Shown: piece after piece, positions 47,501-59,500 of the stretch
Position numbering within the stretch: the first letter of the stretch is position 1
How the letters are laid out: each line of letters begins with the position of its first letter
NCBI RefSeq assembly: GCF_965214215.1
Contig: NZ_CBDCBD010000003.1
Location: 744,001-808,000, forward strand
Direction of reading: 5' to 3'
From: Poriferisodalis sp965214215
Lineage (GTDB): Bacteria > Actinomycetota > Acidimicrobiia > Acidimicrobiales > Poriferisodalaceae
DNA length: 64,000 bases
Made by a program: the position numbers and the translations under genes
The notes under the pieces: generated by a model
What the model was told of the DNA's origin: nothing
What the model saw: the letters and a program-made list of their open reading frames with translations, nothing else
Database searches by the model: none

Positions 47501-50500
47501 AGTTGGCGCTGGTGATCTGCACCGACGCGGGCGTCACGGTGGCGACGCCTACCGCCGCGCTGGTGGGTGTGATCGTGACGGTCTCGCCCGCGCCTGGCGC
47601 AGCCGACAGACGCACCGTGTAGGACGCGGTGGCGCCCTCGTCTACCGTCACCTCGGTCGTCGAGGCCAGCACCGCCGCACCCGAGGCGTCGGCGTCGAGC
47701 ACGCTCAACAGCACTTCCGACGCCGTGGGATCGACCGGTGCGCCGCTCACCGTCAGCGTCGCCTCCTCGTGGATTTCGTCTTCGTCGTCACCCGCGGTCA
47801 GCACCAGCACAGCCGTCTGCGCCCCGGCACCGCTGAAGAACAGCGTCCTGTATGGGTTGCGGGGCAGCGTGACCCCGGTGTTGATGCCGGTGCCCGTCTT
47901 GAGAGCGATCTGGAAGTCGAGGGGTTCCACTCCCGTGCCGGAGATTCGAACTTGAATCGCCACCTGCTCGCCGGATGCGAGCGGCGTCGACAGCTCCACG
48001 GTCACCTCGACGCTGGAGCTGGAATCACCCTCGACAAGCAGCCCGCCGCCGGTCACCGACACGGTGCGGGTCGCGTCGTCGTCTTGAACCATCACCGAGT
48101 TGAGCGTCGAAGTGCCCACCGTGTACCCCTCGCCGGCCTGCACCCCAACAGTGACCGTGCCGTCGTCCTCCCCGTCGGTGTCGGCGACCGTCGGCACGTT
48201 GAAGGCCGCCTGCGTCTGCCCTGAGGCGATCACCACCGAGACATCGCCCTCATCGCCCGGCGCCACATAGTCGCCACCGGTCTCGCTCACCCGCAGGGTC
48301 ACCGGCAGGTCGTATTGCACCGCCGGGGTAGCCGTCACGGTGAAGCGAGCCGGGGTGCCTTCGCTGATCGGCCGCACCACGAAGTCCGGAGAATCGCCGA
48401 AGGCGATCTGCACCTGATCGGCGGCAGCGACGGTGATCGCCGGGTCGTCGTCGGTGTCGACAATGGTCATCGCCACATGGTCGGGCGTGCCTTTAGCCAC
48501 GCCGACGGGCAGAGTGCCGAGCTCCAGGGTGAGCGTCTCAGTGGGTTCGTCGGCGTCGGCGTCGAGTGCGGTGAAGGTGAGCGTGCCCGTCTCGTTGCCC
48601 CGCGCGATGTCGATGCTGCCGCTGTTGGACAGTGTGAAATCGTCCGCCGACGCGGTAGCGCCGGCGCGCACCTGCACAGGAATCGACAGGGCAGCCGTCG
48701 CAGGCGCCAGCAGCGTGGCGGTGACCGTAGCGGTGTCGCCCTCGCGCACCTCCGGGCTGTCCACAGACAGCGACACGTCCTGGGCGACGCCGTCGTCTTC
48801 CACGGTGAACTCAGCCGAGCAGGCGCCACCGGAGCAGCTTCCGAGCCCGGTAGCCCCGCCGGGCAGCGTCTCGACACTGTTGGCCGAGGTGATCAGCACG
48901 AATTTGCCGCCGCTAGCAGCCGAGGGGATCTGGGCGGTGATCTCGGTGTCGGTGATGTCGGCGTCTCGCCGCGGCGTCACGATGAGATCGGCCACCGTGG
49001 CGCTGCCCGTCGAGGAACCCGTGAACACCACCGACGCATCGGTCACGTCCGCGTTCAGGGTCACTCCGACGGGGGCCGGCGTGCCGCCCAGCGAGAGCGT
49101 GAACGGCAGCGGTGTGGCGCCGCTGAAGCTCAGCGGCACCTCGAGGCGCTCGCCGGTCACCAGCGGCCGCGACACGACCAGGCGCAGCGCGGCGGTGTCG
49201 GAGGGGTCGCCCTCGTCTGCGGTGGCGTCGGTGGCCGAGAACGTCACCGTGGTGGCTTCGTCGTCGGTCACCGCAACGGTCTGCGGATCCACCTTCAGAC
49301 CGTTGTAGCTCGCATCGGTCGAGGTGACAGTGAGGGCGATGTCGGTGGTGCGCGTCCCGCCGGGGTTGTCGACGTTGTCGTCGGCCGCGGTCACCGTCAC
49401 CGTCTGGGCTTGGCTCCAGTTGCTGGCGGTGAAAGCCAAGCTGGCCTTGTCGACGGCGGCCACGCCGGGGTCGCCCACCGCCACCGCGACGGTCACCTCC
49501 TGGGCGGGCTGGCTCGTCAGCACCACGGTGAAGGTGTCGGTGCGGCCCGCTCCGGCGGCCTCGGTCACGGCGAGGCTGCCGCCTGCGGCGGTGACCGTCA
49601 CGCCTGCGGGCACGATGGTCGCCGTCGCGCTGCCCGATGCGGTGAAGCCGCCATTGAGGTTCTCGCCGCTCGGCGCCCGGTTGCCGGCGCCGAACGCCAC
49701 GCTCACCGCGAGCGGCGCAGTCGCTCCCGTGTCGATGGCAGTGAGGGTGAGCTCCGCTGTCGCGACGCTCTCGGGCCCACCGGTGAAGACCACGGCCGGG
49801 TTCTGCGCGCTGTGAGGGCTCGACGTGTCGAGCGTCACCACGTCGTTCGCCGTGGCCAGCTCCAGCGAGTAGTCGGTGCCGACGGTGCCGCCGTCGAAGG
49901 TGAGCGGAACGGTCAGCTTCTCGGTGGGTGCCGCGGTCAAGTTGTTGCTGAGGGCCCGGTTCAGCGTGAGGGTGATCGTCGCTTCGCCGCCGTCGTCGGG
50001 CACGCGGTCCGATCCCGACAGGGTGATCGTGGTCGGATCGTCGTCGGTGACCACCGCATCCAGGCGCGCATGGCCTCCGATCAAATAACCGGGGCCGCTT
50101 TGGTCACCGGACAGTGCGATGTAAACGAGGCTGTCGGCCGTGTCGGCGCTGTCGGCGGTGGTGGGAATGGAGAACTCGGCCAACCCGTTGAAGCACTCCC
50201 CTGCAATGGGGCACGACAGCTCGAAGACCACCACGCGATCGCCTTCCTCTTCGGCTGCGATCCGATCGCCGCCGTGCTCGCTCACCGTCACCGTCACCGG
50301 CAGACCGAATTCTTCCGGTGCCGGGCGGGACAACAACTCGATGTCTATGGACGACCCTTCGACAACCGTGGTTTTGAGGTCCGATCCACTGCTAAAGAAG
50401 ACGACGGGAGCAGTGAACAGCTTCGCCGTCAGCGAGTCGACCGCGAGCGTGGTGGGATAGCTCACGTCGTTGCTCTGGGTGATCGTGTGGGTGATGGCGA

Positions 50501-53500
50501 CGGTGACGGGGGCCTGCGTCGGCAGGTCCACGCCGGTGAGCGTGACCGTCTGGGGCTGGTTCCAGTTGGTCGAGTCGAAGCTCAGCACCGCGCTGCCGGC
50601 AGTGCCGAACCTCACCCGCTCCACAGCCGCCGAGCGCGCGGTGATCTCCACGGTCTTGCCGGCGGCCGGCGGGGTTGCCAGGCGCACGGTGTAGGTGGCG
50701 GTGCCGCCTTGCTCGCGGAGATTGAGGTCGGTGTCCGAAACGATCACCGCGACGCCCGGGTCGGTCACGTTGACGGTGCGGGTCTCGTCGGTCACCGGCG
50801 GCGACGTAGAAGAGCTGTAGGGACCGCTGGCTGCTTCGACCGAGAAGGTCACCGTGACCGACTCATTTGCGAGGTCGGTGTCGTCCACCGCGGCGATCTC
50901 GACGCTGACCGCTTCGGCCCAGTTCCCGTCGCCGTCTTTGCCGGTGGTGCCGGGGGTGAATGTGATGGTGCTCTCGGCGTCGGCGGTGCTGGGGTCGGTG
51001 TCGACACTCACCGCGGCGGGATCGCTGGAGGTAACGGTGACGGTGGCTGCCACCGTGGGGTTCGACTCCAGCGACACCTCCAGGGTGTCGCTGGAATCGT
51101 CGCCGCCGCCTTCGTCAAGGGCGATGGTGGCCGCGGCGGGCTTCACCGAGATGCCGTGGGGCCGCGGCCCGTCCGCGATGGCCACGTCGATGGTGGGCGG
51201 CGTGGCCCCCGAGCCATAGGGCGCAGGGCAGCTCGCTGTGGGGCAGAGGATGATCCTCGCCAGCTCGGCGCCCTCGGCCGTGTCGTTGTCGCGCAGCGCC
51301 GTGAACGTGTAGGTGGCCTCGGTCTGCCCGTTGGCGAACTCGACGGTGGCGGGGGCCTCATAGTCGCCGTCGGAGGCCTTGGCCGTGTCTGGCTGCACCT
51401 TGATCGGAATCGACACTGCGCCCGCCGAGTGCAGGCGCGTCACCGTCAGCGTCAGGCTCGCCCCCTCGGCAATCGTCTGAATCGCCTCTGGCGCCGCCCG
51501 AGGATCGCTGCCCGCCTTCCACCACTGCACCAGGTCGTCGTCGACGACGGTTGCGGTCACGGTGCCGGTGACCGAGGCGTATCCGCCGCCTGCTGCTGTG
51601 TGGGTGAGCGTGACCGTGTCGTTGTCGGTGTCGTTGTCGTGGACGCCGCTCACGGTGATCTTGCGCCCGATGTGCCAATTTGAGGCGTCGAACTCGACGG
51701 AGGCCTGCACCCCGTTTGTGTCGTCGTCGGCGTCGAGCGTCAACACGGAGTCGGACTGGCCCGAGACGGTGACGGTGACCGTGCCGGTCGGTTCGGTGGC
51801 GAGCCGCAGCCGATACGTTGCCGCCCCGCTCTCGACCACCTCGACGGTGCTCGGCATGAGGAGGCCGGGCGTGGTGCGGTCTTGATCGGCGATGACCACC
51901 GTCGTGCTGTCCTGGGTTGCCGTGGACACACGAAGTTTCGGTTTGGCGCTGACGATCTCCAAGGTGATCGTCTCGTCGGGTTCGACCGCGGAATCGGCGG
52001 TGATGGAAATGGTGAGGGTGTACGTCCCCTTCGTGGTCCCCGCAGGGATCGTCACGGTCGTCGACGGCAGAGCTGCGAAGTCGCTGCCAGGCGTGGCGGT
52101 GCCGCCCACCGACAGGGTCACTTCCGCCGACAGTTCCATATCACGATCCACGGTCAGGTCGACATCGATGCTGCCGCTGTCCTCGAGCGCCCAGTACTCC
52201 GCCCGCTCGAAGCCCACCTCGAGTTCCTCGTCGTCGAGGATCGTGACAGCGATGGATCGTTTGCTGCCGAGCAGATAGTCGGGTGACTCAGCCAGCGAAA
52301 TGCGAAAGATCTCCGAGGCCTCGAAAATGTCGTCGTTGACGATGGGGATGCTGAACGTCGCCGAAGTCTGTCCTGCGGGAATCGTCACCGTGCCGCTGCT
52401 GGCGTCGTAGTCCTCGTCGGGGGTCGCGTCGACCGTGGTCAAGGTGTAGGAGATCTTCAAGCCCTGCGCCGGCGCAGGGCTGACCTGAAGTGTGGCAATG
52501 CCGCGGACTTCGCCGTCCTCGGTGCTCGCAACAGAACGCGTGGTGAACTCCACCTGCGGCATCTCGTCGGATGCGACGGTCTTGAGCACCTCCGACACCG
52601 CGTAGAACCGGTTCTCGTTGCTGCCCGCCTCGGTGCCCAGCGACAACGCCTGCGATGCGGTGCCGCTGCCGGCCTGCGCGCCCGGGCCGTAGGTCGGTGC
52701 GGCAGAGCCCAGCGGAGCTGAGCTCGGTTTGCAGTCGTTGTTGATGCCGGTCCACACCTTCGCGCCGTCGCCCGGTGTGCCATCGGGGTGGCGCAGGCGG
52801 GTGTTCTCCGCCGAGATCCATCGCTGATCCCACGCCGTGCTGCAGAAATTCCTATAGCTGGTACCCACCACGTCGCCGCTGAGCCAATAGATCGCCTGGC
52901 CGGTGGCGTAGGCGCCCGAACCGCCGCGGGCGTTCGGGTCCCAGATGCCAACGTGAGTGCGGCCATCGACGGTGGGGGTCGACACGAACGCGTTGAAGAA
53001 CCCGACATAGGGCAGCAGATCAGCTTCGCCGTTGCGGATTGCCGAGGCCCGCACGAAATGGTCGTAGTCAGCGATGTCGGTCGACGTCGCCGGCCCGCCT
53101 TCAGAGGTCATGAACAGAATTCGGTACTCCTCGCCGTCCTTGGACACCCCTGTCGGCCGGAAGCTCGCCCCCGCAGGCAGCACCACATCGCCCGTCTCGT
53201 CATCGACGAGAACGACGCCGATCGGCCCGCCGCGGGGCGTGCCCAGCGTGACGCCGCCCGTCGCGCTCGGTGCCGTGCCGCCTGTGCCGTAATCGACGAT
53301 CACATACGGCTGCGTGCGCGCTGAGTTGTCCACCGGCGTGAGGCGCAGCGTCGCCGTCTGCGCGCCCGCCACGAACACCACCGCCGGGTTCTGCGCCGTG
53401 TGCGTCCCGCCCGTGGTGGTCAGCGTCACGCCGGTGTTCGTCCCCTGGAGCACGAACGTGTAGTCGGTGGCGACTGTTGCGCCGGTCACGCTCAGCGGCA

Positions 53501-56500
53501 CCGTCACGGTTTCCGAACCGGCGAGTGCCCGGCCCAGCGTGAGGGTGATCGTGCGGTAGCCGGTGGTGTCGCTGGCGCCCTCGACTGCGTTGCCGTCGCT
53601 GTCGCCGTCGGAGGCTGTGATGGCGACAGACAGGCCGTCGTCATCGACGATGGTCACCGTGGCCGACGCCGGTGTGCCCAACGTGTAGCCCGTGCCGGCG
53701 CCCAGCGTCAGCGCGAAGCGCTCGTTGGGCTCCACCGCCGAGTCGTCGTTGACGGTCACGCTCACGGTGTGCGAGGTGACGCCGGCGGGGAAGGTGAACG
53801 TTGCTGCCGGGGCGGTGTAGTCGGTCCCGTCGCCTGTCGCCGTGCCTGCGGTCGTCGCCAGCGCCACGGTCAGGGCGCTGCGGGGCGCAGCGTCGGCCTT
53901 CACGGTGACGTCGATGGTTCCGTCGCTCTCAGCGCCGCTGAAGGTCGCCGAGCTGAAGGTCAGCTCCGGCGGCGCCAACAGCTTGAACACCGGCGAGTAG
54001 CCGTAGAACGGGTGTGTCCGGGTGTTGGGCGCAGCGTGTTGATGCAGCAACGTCTGTCCGCCGCCGCTGCCTGCCGAAGAGCGCGACACGGTGCTGGCCC
54101 CCAGCGGATGGTTCCACGCCTCACAGGCGTTGCCCGAGCCCGTCCACGTCGAGTAGGGCCCGTAGTTGTTGCCGGGCACGGTTGCAGGGACGTTGCGCGT
54201 GCCGTCCTCGCTGCGCGGATCGTCGGGGTCCCAGCCGGTGGTGACACCGCCGCCGCTTGACCAGCCGATGTCGCAGAGGTCGGCGTAGTTGTTGGCCAGG
54301 ATCGCGCCGTCCAGCCAGTAGGTGGGAACGCCCGTCGTGCTACCCACCGTCGCCCGGGTGGAGCCGTCCGCCCATACGTATCCCCCGGAGAGATGGCCGG
54401 TATGACGCGTCGCCAGCCCGTTGTGGACTCGCACCGACGTTCCCGTCGAGCCCGACGCGCTGCGAGTCCCGCCGAACACCTTGAAGAACCCGGCGTAGGG
54501 CTTGATGTCGCTGTGGCCGCCCTCAGCGAGCACGCCGCGCACGAACGCGTCGTAGACCGCGATGTCCGACGATGTGGCGTCGCGACCCACCGAGGTGCGG
54601 AACAGCAACCGGAAGTCGTCGCCATACGACAGCCCGGGCGGAAGGAGCCCCCAGTCCAACGGCAGCTCGATGTCGCCCGTCTCGTCGTCCACCAACACGA
54701 CGCCGATGGGGCCGCCGGTCTGGCTGGCCACGGCGGTGCCGCCGGTGCCGCTCGGCGCCCGATCCCCGGTGCCGTAGCTGATTACCACGTAGGGCTGAGT
54801 GCGGGCTGAGTTGTCGACTGGCGTGAGGCGCAGCGTCGCCGTCTGCGCGCTCGCCGCGAACACCACCGCCGGGTTCTGTGCCGTGTGCGTTCCGCCGGTG
54901 GTGGTCAGCGTCACGCCGGTGTTCGTCCCCGCCAGCGCGAACGTGTAGTCGGTGGTGACCGTCGCGCCGGCCACGTTCAGCGGCACCGTCACGGTCTGCG
55001 GACCGGACAGCGCTCGGCTCAGCGTGAGCGTGATGGTGCGGTAGCCGGTGGCGTTGCCGGCGCCTTCCACCGCGTTGCCGTCGCTGTCGCCGTCGGAGGC
55101 GGTCATGGTGACGGTGACGGGATCGTCGTCGTCGGTGACGGTGATGTTCGTCGCGGCGCCGGTGAGTCCCGCTCCCGACGCGAGGTCGCCGTGGAAGTTC
55201 GTATTGTCGGGGGTGAGGGTGATCGTCTCGTTGGCTGCGTTGTCGTCGTCGGCCAGGGCCTTGAGCCACACGGTGGCCGTCGACGCGGGCCTCACGCCGG
55301 CTGCTGCGCTGAACACCACCCGGGCTCGCGTCTTGGAGACCGTGGTCAGGCTCACGCCCTGTGCGGGCACCAGCTCCAAGGTGAAGTCCTCGTCGATGGC
55401 GCCGCCGCTGAAGTCGATGTGGTAGCCGATCGTCTCGTCGCCGACCGGGCTCGCCTTGTCGGCGAGCGTGATCGTGAACTGTGCGGCCTCGGCGTTGCTG
55501 CTGGCGGACGACTCCTCATTGGCGGTGTTGTCGGTGACCGCGAACGCCGCTTTCGCGCCGGCATAGGTGAAGGCGGTGATAGGGACGGTGGACCAGACCT
55601 CCTCTTGGTTTCCGCCGCCGTCGGTGTAGGTGGCCTGCACCGTCAGGGCCTTGCCGGCGTCTGCGGCGGCCACCGTGTACACGGCGGTGGCCGCGCCGGT
55701 GCCGGTGGCCGGGGTCACGACGTTGCCTGTCGTGGTATGCCACTGGTAGGTGATCGCGCCTGGGGCCGGGTCGCCGTCGGGGTCGTCGCTGACGGCGATG
55801 ACGTGCTGTTGGGTGCCGACCCGCCCGATGGCGTCGTCGCGCAGCCTCACCGTGGCATCGCCCTCGTCCACGTCGGCCACCGTGATCGTTGCCTGCTGCT
55901 CGACGCCGGTGGCGCTGCCGTCGGCACCGGTGGAGGTGGCCACGATGGTGAGGGTGATCTGCGAGTCGGTGAGGGCTTCGCGGTCGAGCCCGTTGCCGGA
56001 GTAAGTGATCTGGCCGTTCTGGCGGTTGTTACCGCCAATGTCGAAGCCGGCGGGTGGCGACTTCAGCGAGTAGGTCACCTTGTCGCCGTTGCGGTCCACG
56101 GCCCGCACCGGCGTGCCGACCTCGACGGCCGTGGTCGAGCCGTCGTCGTTCTCCTCGATGATCAGATCGTCGGGAAGCGCCAACCACTCGGCGTCCACCG
56201 CGTTCGCGGAGAGCGGCACCAGCGTGAAGGTGACCTCCGCGGGCGGGCACACCGTGGTGTCGGACAGGCTCGTGCTCTGCCCGCACAGGCCGCGGGTGGG
56301 CACCTCATTGGACCTATTACTGAAATCAGGAGGGGGCCTGTTGCCGTAGCGGTCCTTGACGCCCTCGATAAGGCCGCTCCCGATCCGCAGCGTCACCTCA
56401 GTTGTCTCGGTGATCGCCGTGCGGGCCTCGGGTGTGAGCACGAGCGCCAGCTGGCCGGGGTTTCCGCCCGTCACGAGGTGGCCTGGCACTGTCAAGCCCC

Positions 56501-59500
56501 GCGTTATCGGCTGTTGGACCGGAAGCCCAGGAATGAGGTTCGGAAGGTCGCGGCTCGTAGGCGTGCTGCCGACCCTCAGCCCGTCGGGGGCGCCCACTAG
56601 ATCAATGGAATGTCCGTAGTCGTCGCCCTGATACCCCAGCGTGTACATCGACGTCACCCGGTTGCCGTTGACGCTCCCCCCGATGAATCCGTAGTCCCGG
56701 TAGTTCGGCCGCTCTCCCGCACGGAGCTTCCCGGGGCGGGCGAACTTGTAGTCACCGCCGAGCGTCACGTCGACGTACAGCCTCCAGTAGCCGGTGGTGT
56801 TGTTGCCCACCTTCTTGAAGTCGGAGACCAGGATGGTGGCGTCGCTGAGCGTCAGGGTGCCCGTCGGCGTCTCGTCGTCGACGACGGTGACGGGCACGGA
56901 GACCTTGGACGACGAGTCGCCGCTTATCGCGAACTCCAGGTCGATGTCCTTGTGGTCGAAAATGTCGTCGTCCTCTGCCCCGGTGACGGTCACGGCCTGC
57001 GCCACATGCCACGGGGCTGTGCCCCCGGCGGCGGTGAACGTCACCGCGTCGGCGGGGAGCGTGACCTTGCCGCCAGCACGACTCAGGTTGATCTCCACCT
57101 TGACGTTGCCGGAGGGCGCATTGGCCAGGCGCACGTTGACGATGGAGTCCTCGCCCTCGGTCACCTCGAGCGCCTCGGCGTCCACCACGATGCCCTGCGG
57201 GGCGTCGTCGTCGAGCAGCGTCATCGGCACCGTGTGGTCGGTGGCATGGACCACCACGCCGCCCTCGAAGTTCGACTCGAACACCGCCCCGGCGCCGCCC
57301 GCCAGCGCCACCTCGAAATGATCCTCGGCGGTGTCACCGTCGTCGGTCGCCGCGACGACGCGCACAATGACAAGTTGCTTTTGAAGGGGAGGATTGTTAT
57401 TCGCCTCGATGCGCAAGGCCGGAGCGGAGCTGCCACCCCCGAACCCGTCGGGCGTCACACAACAACGATTCTGAAATTGGGTGTACGCCAATTCAACCCG
57501 GCGGTCCGAGCCGGTGAAGAACACGTCATCGTCGGTGCCCTGCGCGCTCAAAGCGAACGCCACGTCGACCGATTCGCCGGAACGCGGCTGACGGCCCAAA
57601 TCCACTTCCACAGTCACACTTCGCAGGGCGCCAGAAGATGAGCCCTCTGCCAGCAGCATCGGGACATCGAGGCTCGGAAAGTTCGCTTTCAACGACACCA
57701 CGGTCGGCTCGTCGTCGACGATGTCGACGGTCACGTCTTCAACGGTGAGGCCGCTGTAGTGCGTGTCGGTGGTGGTGACGGTGTGGCTGATGGTGACATC
57801 GCCCTGCTGCGAGCCGCCGGGGTTGTCGATGCCGTCGTCGACGCCGGAGGCCGCGGTGACGGTGACAGTCTTGGTGAGCGCCGCTCCGCTGTCTGAGGGG
57901 TTGAACACCAGCGGACCCGAGACGGTGACGACCCCGGTGTCACTGCTGACCGGCGTGATCTCTACCTGAGCCGAGGGCGCCTGATCCAAAGTGATGCTGT
58001 AGGTGTCGGTTTCGCCGGTGGTGTCAGCAAGCACCGTCGCATAGTCCGACTCGACGATGCCGATGTCGGCGCCGGGCAACAGCTTGAAGTTGAAGTAAGC
58101 CGGGCGGCACTTGCCGACCTCGGACACGTCGTAGTTGTCGTCGCACACAGTCTTGGTCGCCAGATTGGCGTCGTGTTGGTGTTCGCCCCTGTGGGTTGTG
58201 TCCTGCCTCACAAGGAGCATCCCGCCGACCTTCACTTGGAAGTTCTGCTGCGCGCGGAAGTCGTCCATGGCAGCTTCAGTCATCCTGAACGTCACGATCG
58301 CCCATTCAGCATCCTCGCGCTCGATGCTGTGGATGCTGAGGCCGGCGGGGGCGTCGTGCAGTTCGACAGAAGGGCCGACCGTCACCGTGTCGCCGCCGCG
58401 TATCACCTCCCCGCCGTTGAGCGCCACATCGCTGGCAAAGACCTCGCCGGACTGGCTGCTGGCGAACCCGCCGCGGGAGTCGCCGGTACCGGGAAACCGC
58501 AGGCCTGTACCGGTAAATATGGGTGCAAAGTCACCCGTGGCGGGATATCCGTTGTTGAACCGAATCCCCAGACTCGCCTCAAAGACGTCGGTCTCGTCGA
58601 CACGGGTGAAGCCCGACTTGCCGTAGCTTTGGCGGCCCGGCTCGGTGAGCACACCGCGTCCACGTTCGCTGTTGTCGCCTTTCCAGCCAAAGCGCTTGTT
58701 AGTCGCAATGGTGACCAAGCGCTCGTTTTGGACGATGCTCTTCGGGTCGTCCTCTGTGAAGGTGATGGTGCCGCTGCCGGTGCCCTTCACGTCCTCCTTG
58801 GCGCCTTTGAGCACGAAGCCGGTACTGGTGAGCACCGGGGCGTTCGGGTCGTTGTCGGACTCGCCTGCGGGGATGGTGACCGTGAGCTTCTCGGTGTCGT
58901 AGTCGCTGTCGTTGAGCGCGTAGAGCCGGATCTCGGCGGTCTGCGGCGCGTCGCCGCCGCTGCCGTCGAACGTCACCGTGGTGCCCGTCAGCGACACCCC
59001 CGCCGTCGGTGCCAACTCGAGCCGGTAGTCGGTGCCGGCCACCAGAGCCGGGTCGCTCGAAGGCGTCTGGTTGATCACGAGCGGCACGGTGATCTGCTGC
59101 GCAGTGCTCAGCGGGCTCGACGTCTCGAGCCGGATCACCGCCGGCGACGGGTCCACGAAACTGTTCTCGGTGGCATATGTGTCGGGCACGCTCACCGTCA
59201 CCGACGTGGGAGTGGCGTCCTCGATGGCGATCTCCACCCGTGCAGCGCCGGTCGCGAAGCTGGCCAGCGGCAGCATCTCGGCGGCGTCGACTTCGACGAC
59301 CAGGGTTTCGGTGCCTTCCTCGCTGTCGTCGGTGGGTACGGTGACCTCGCAGTCGTAGGTGAGCGCCTTGGGCGGATCGGGTTGAGTGGGTTGCGCGGCA
59401 ATCTTGCACAGCGCCGAAGTGGGGTGGTCCTCCGCAGTGATCCCCGACCCGCTGAACTTCAGCGGCACATCGATATCCCAGTCGCGAGCCGGGGCATTGG

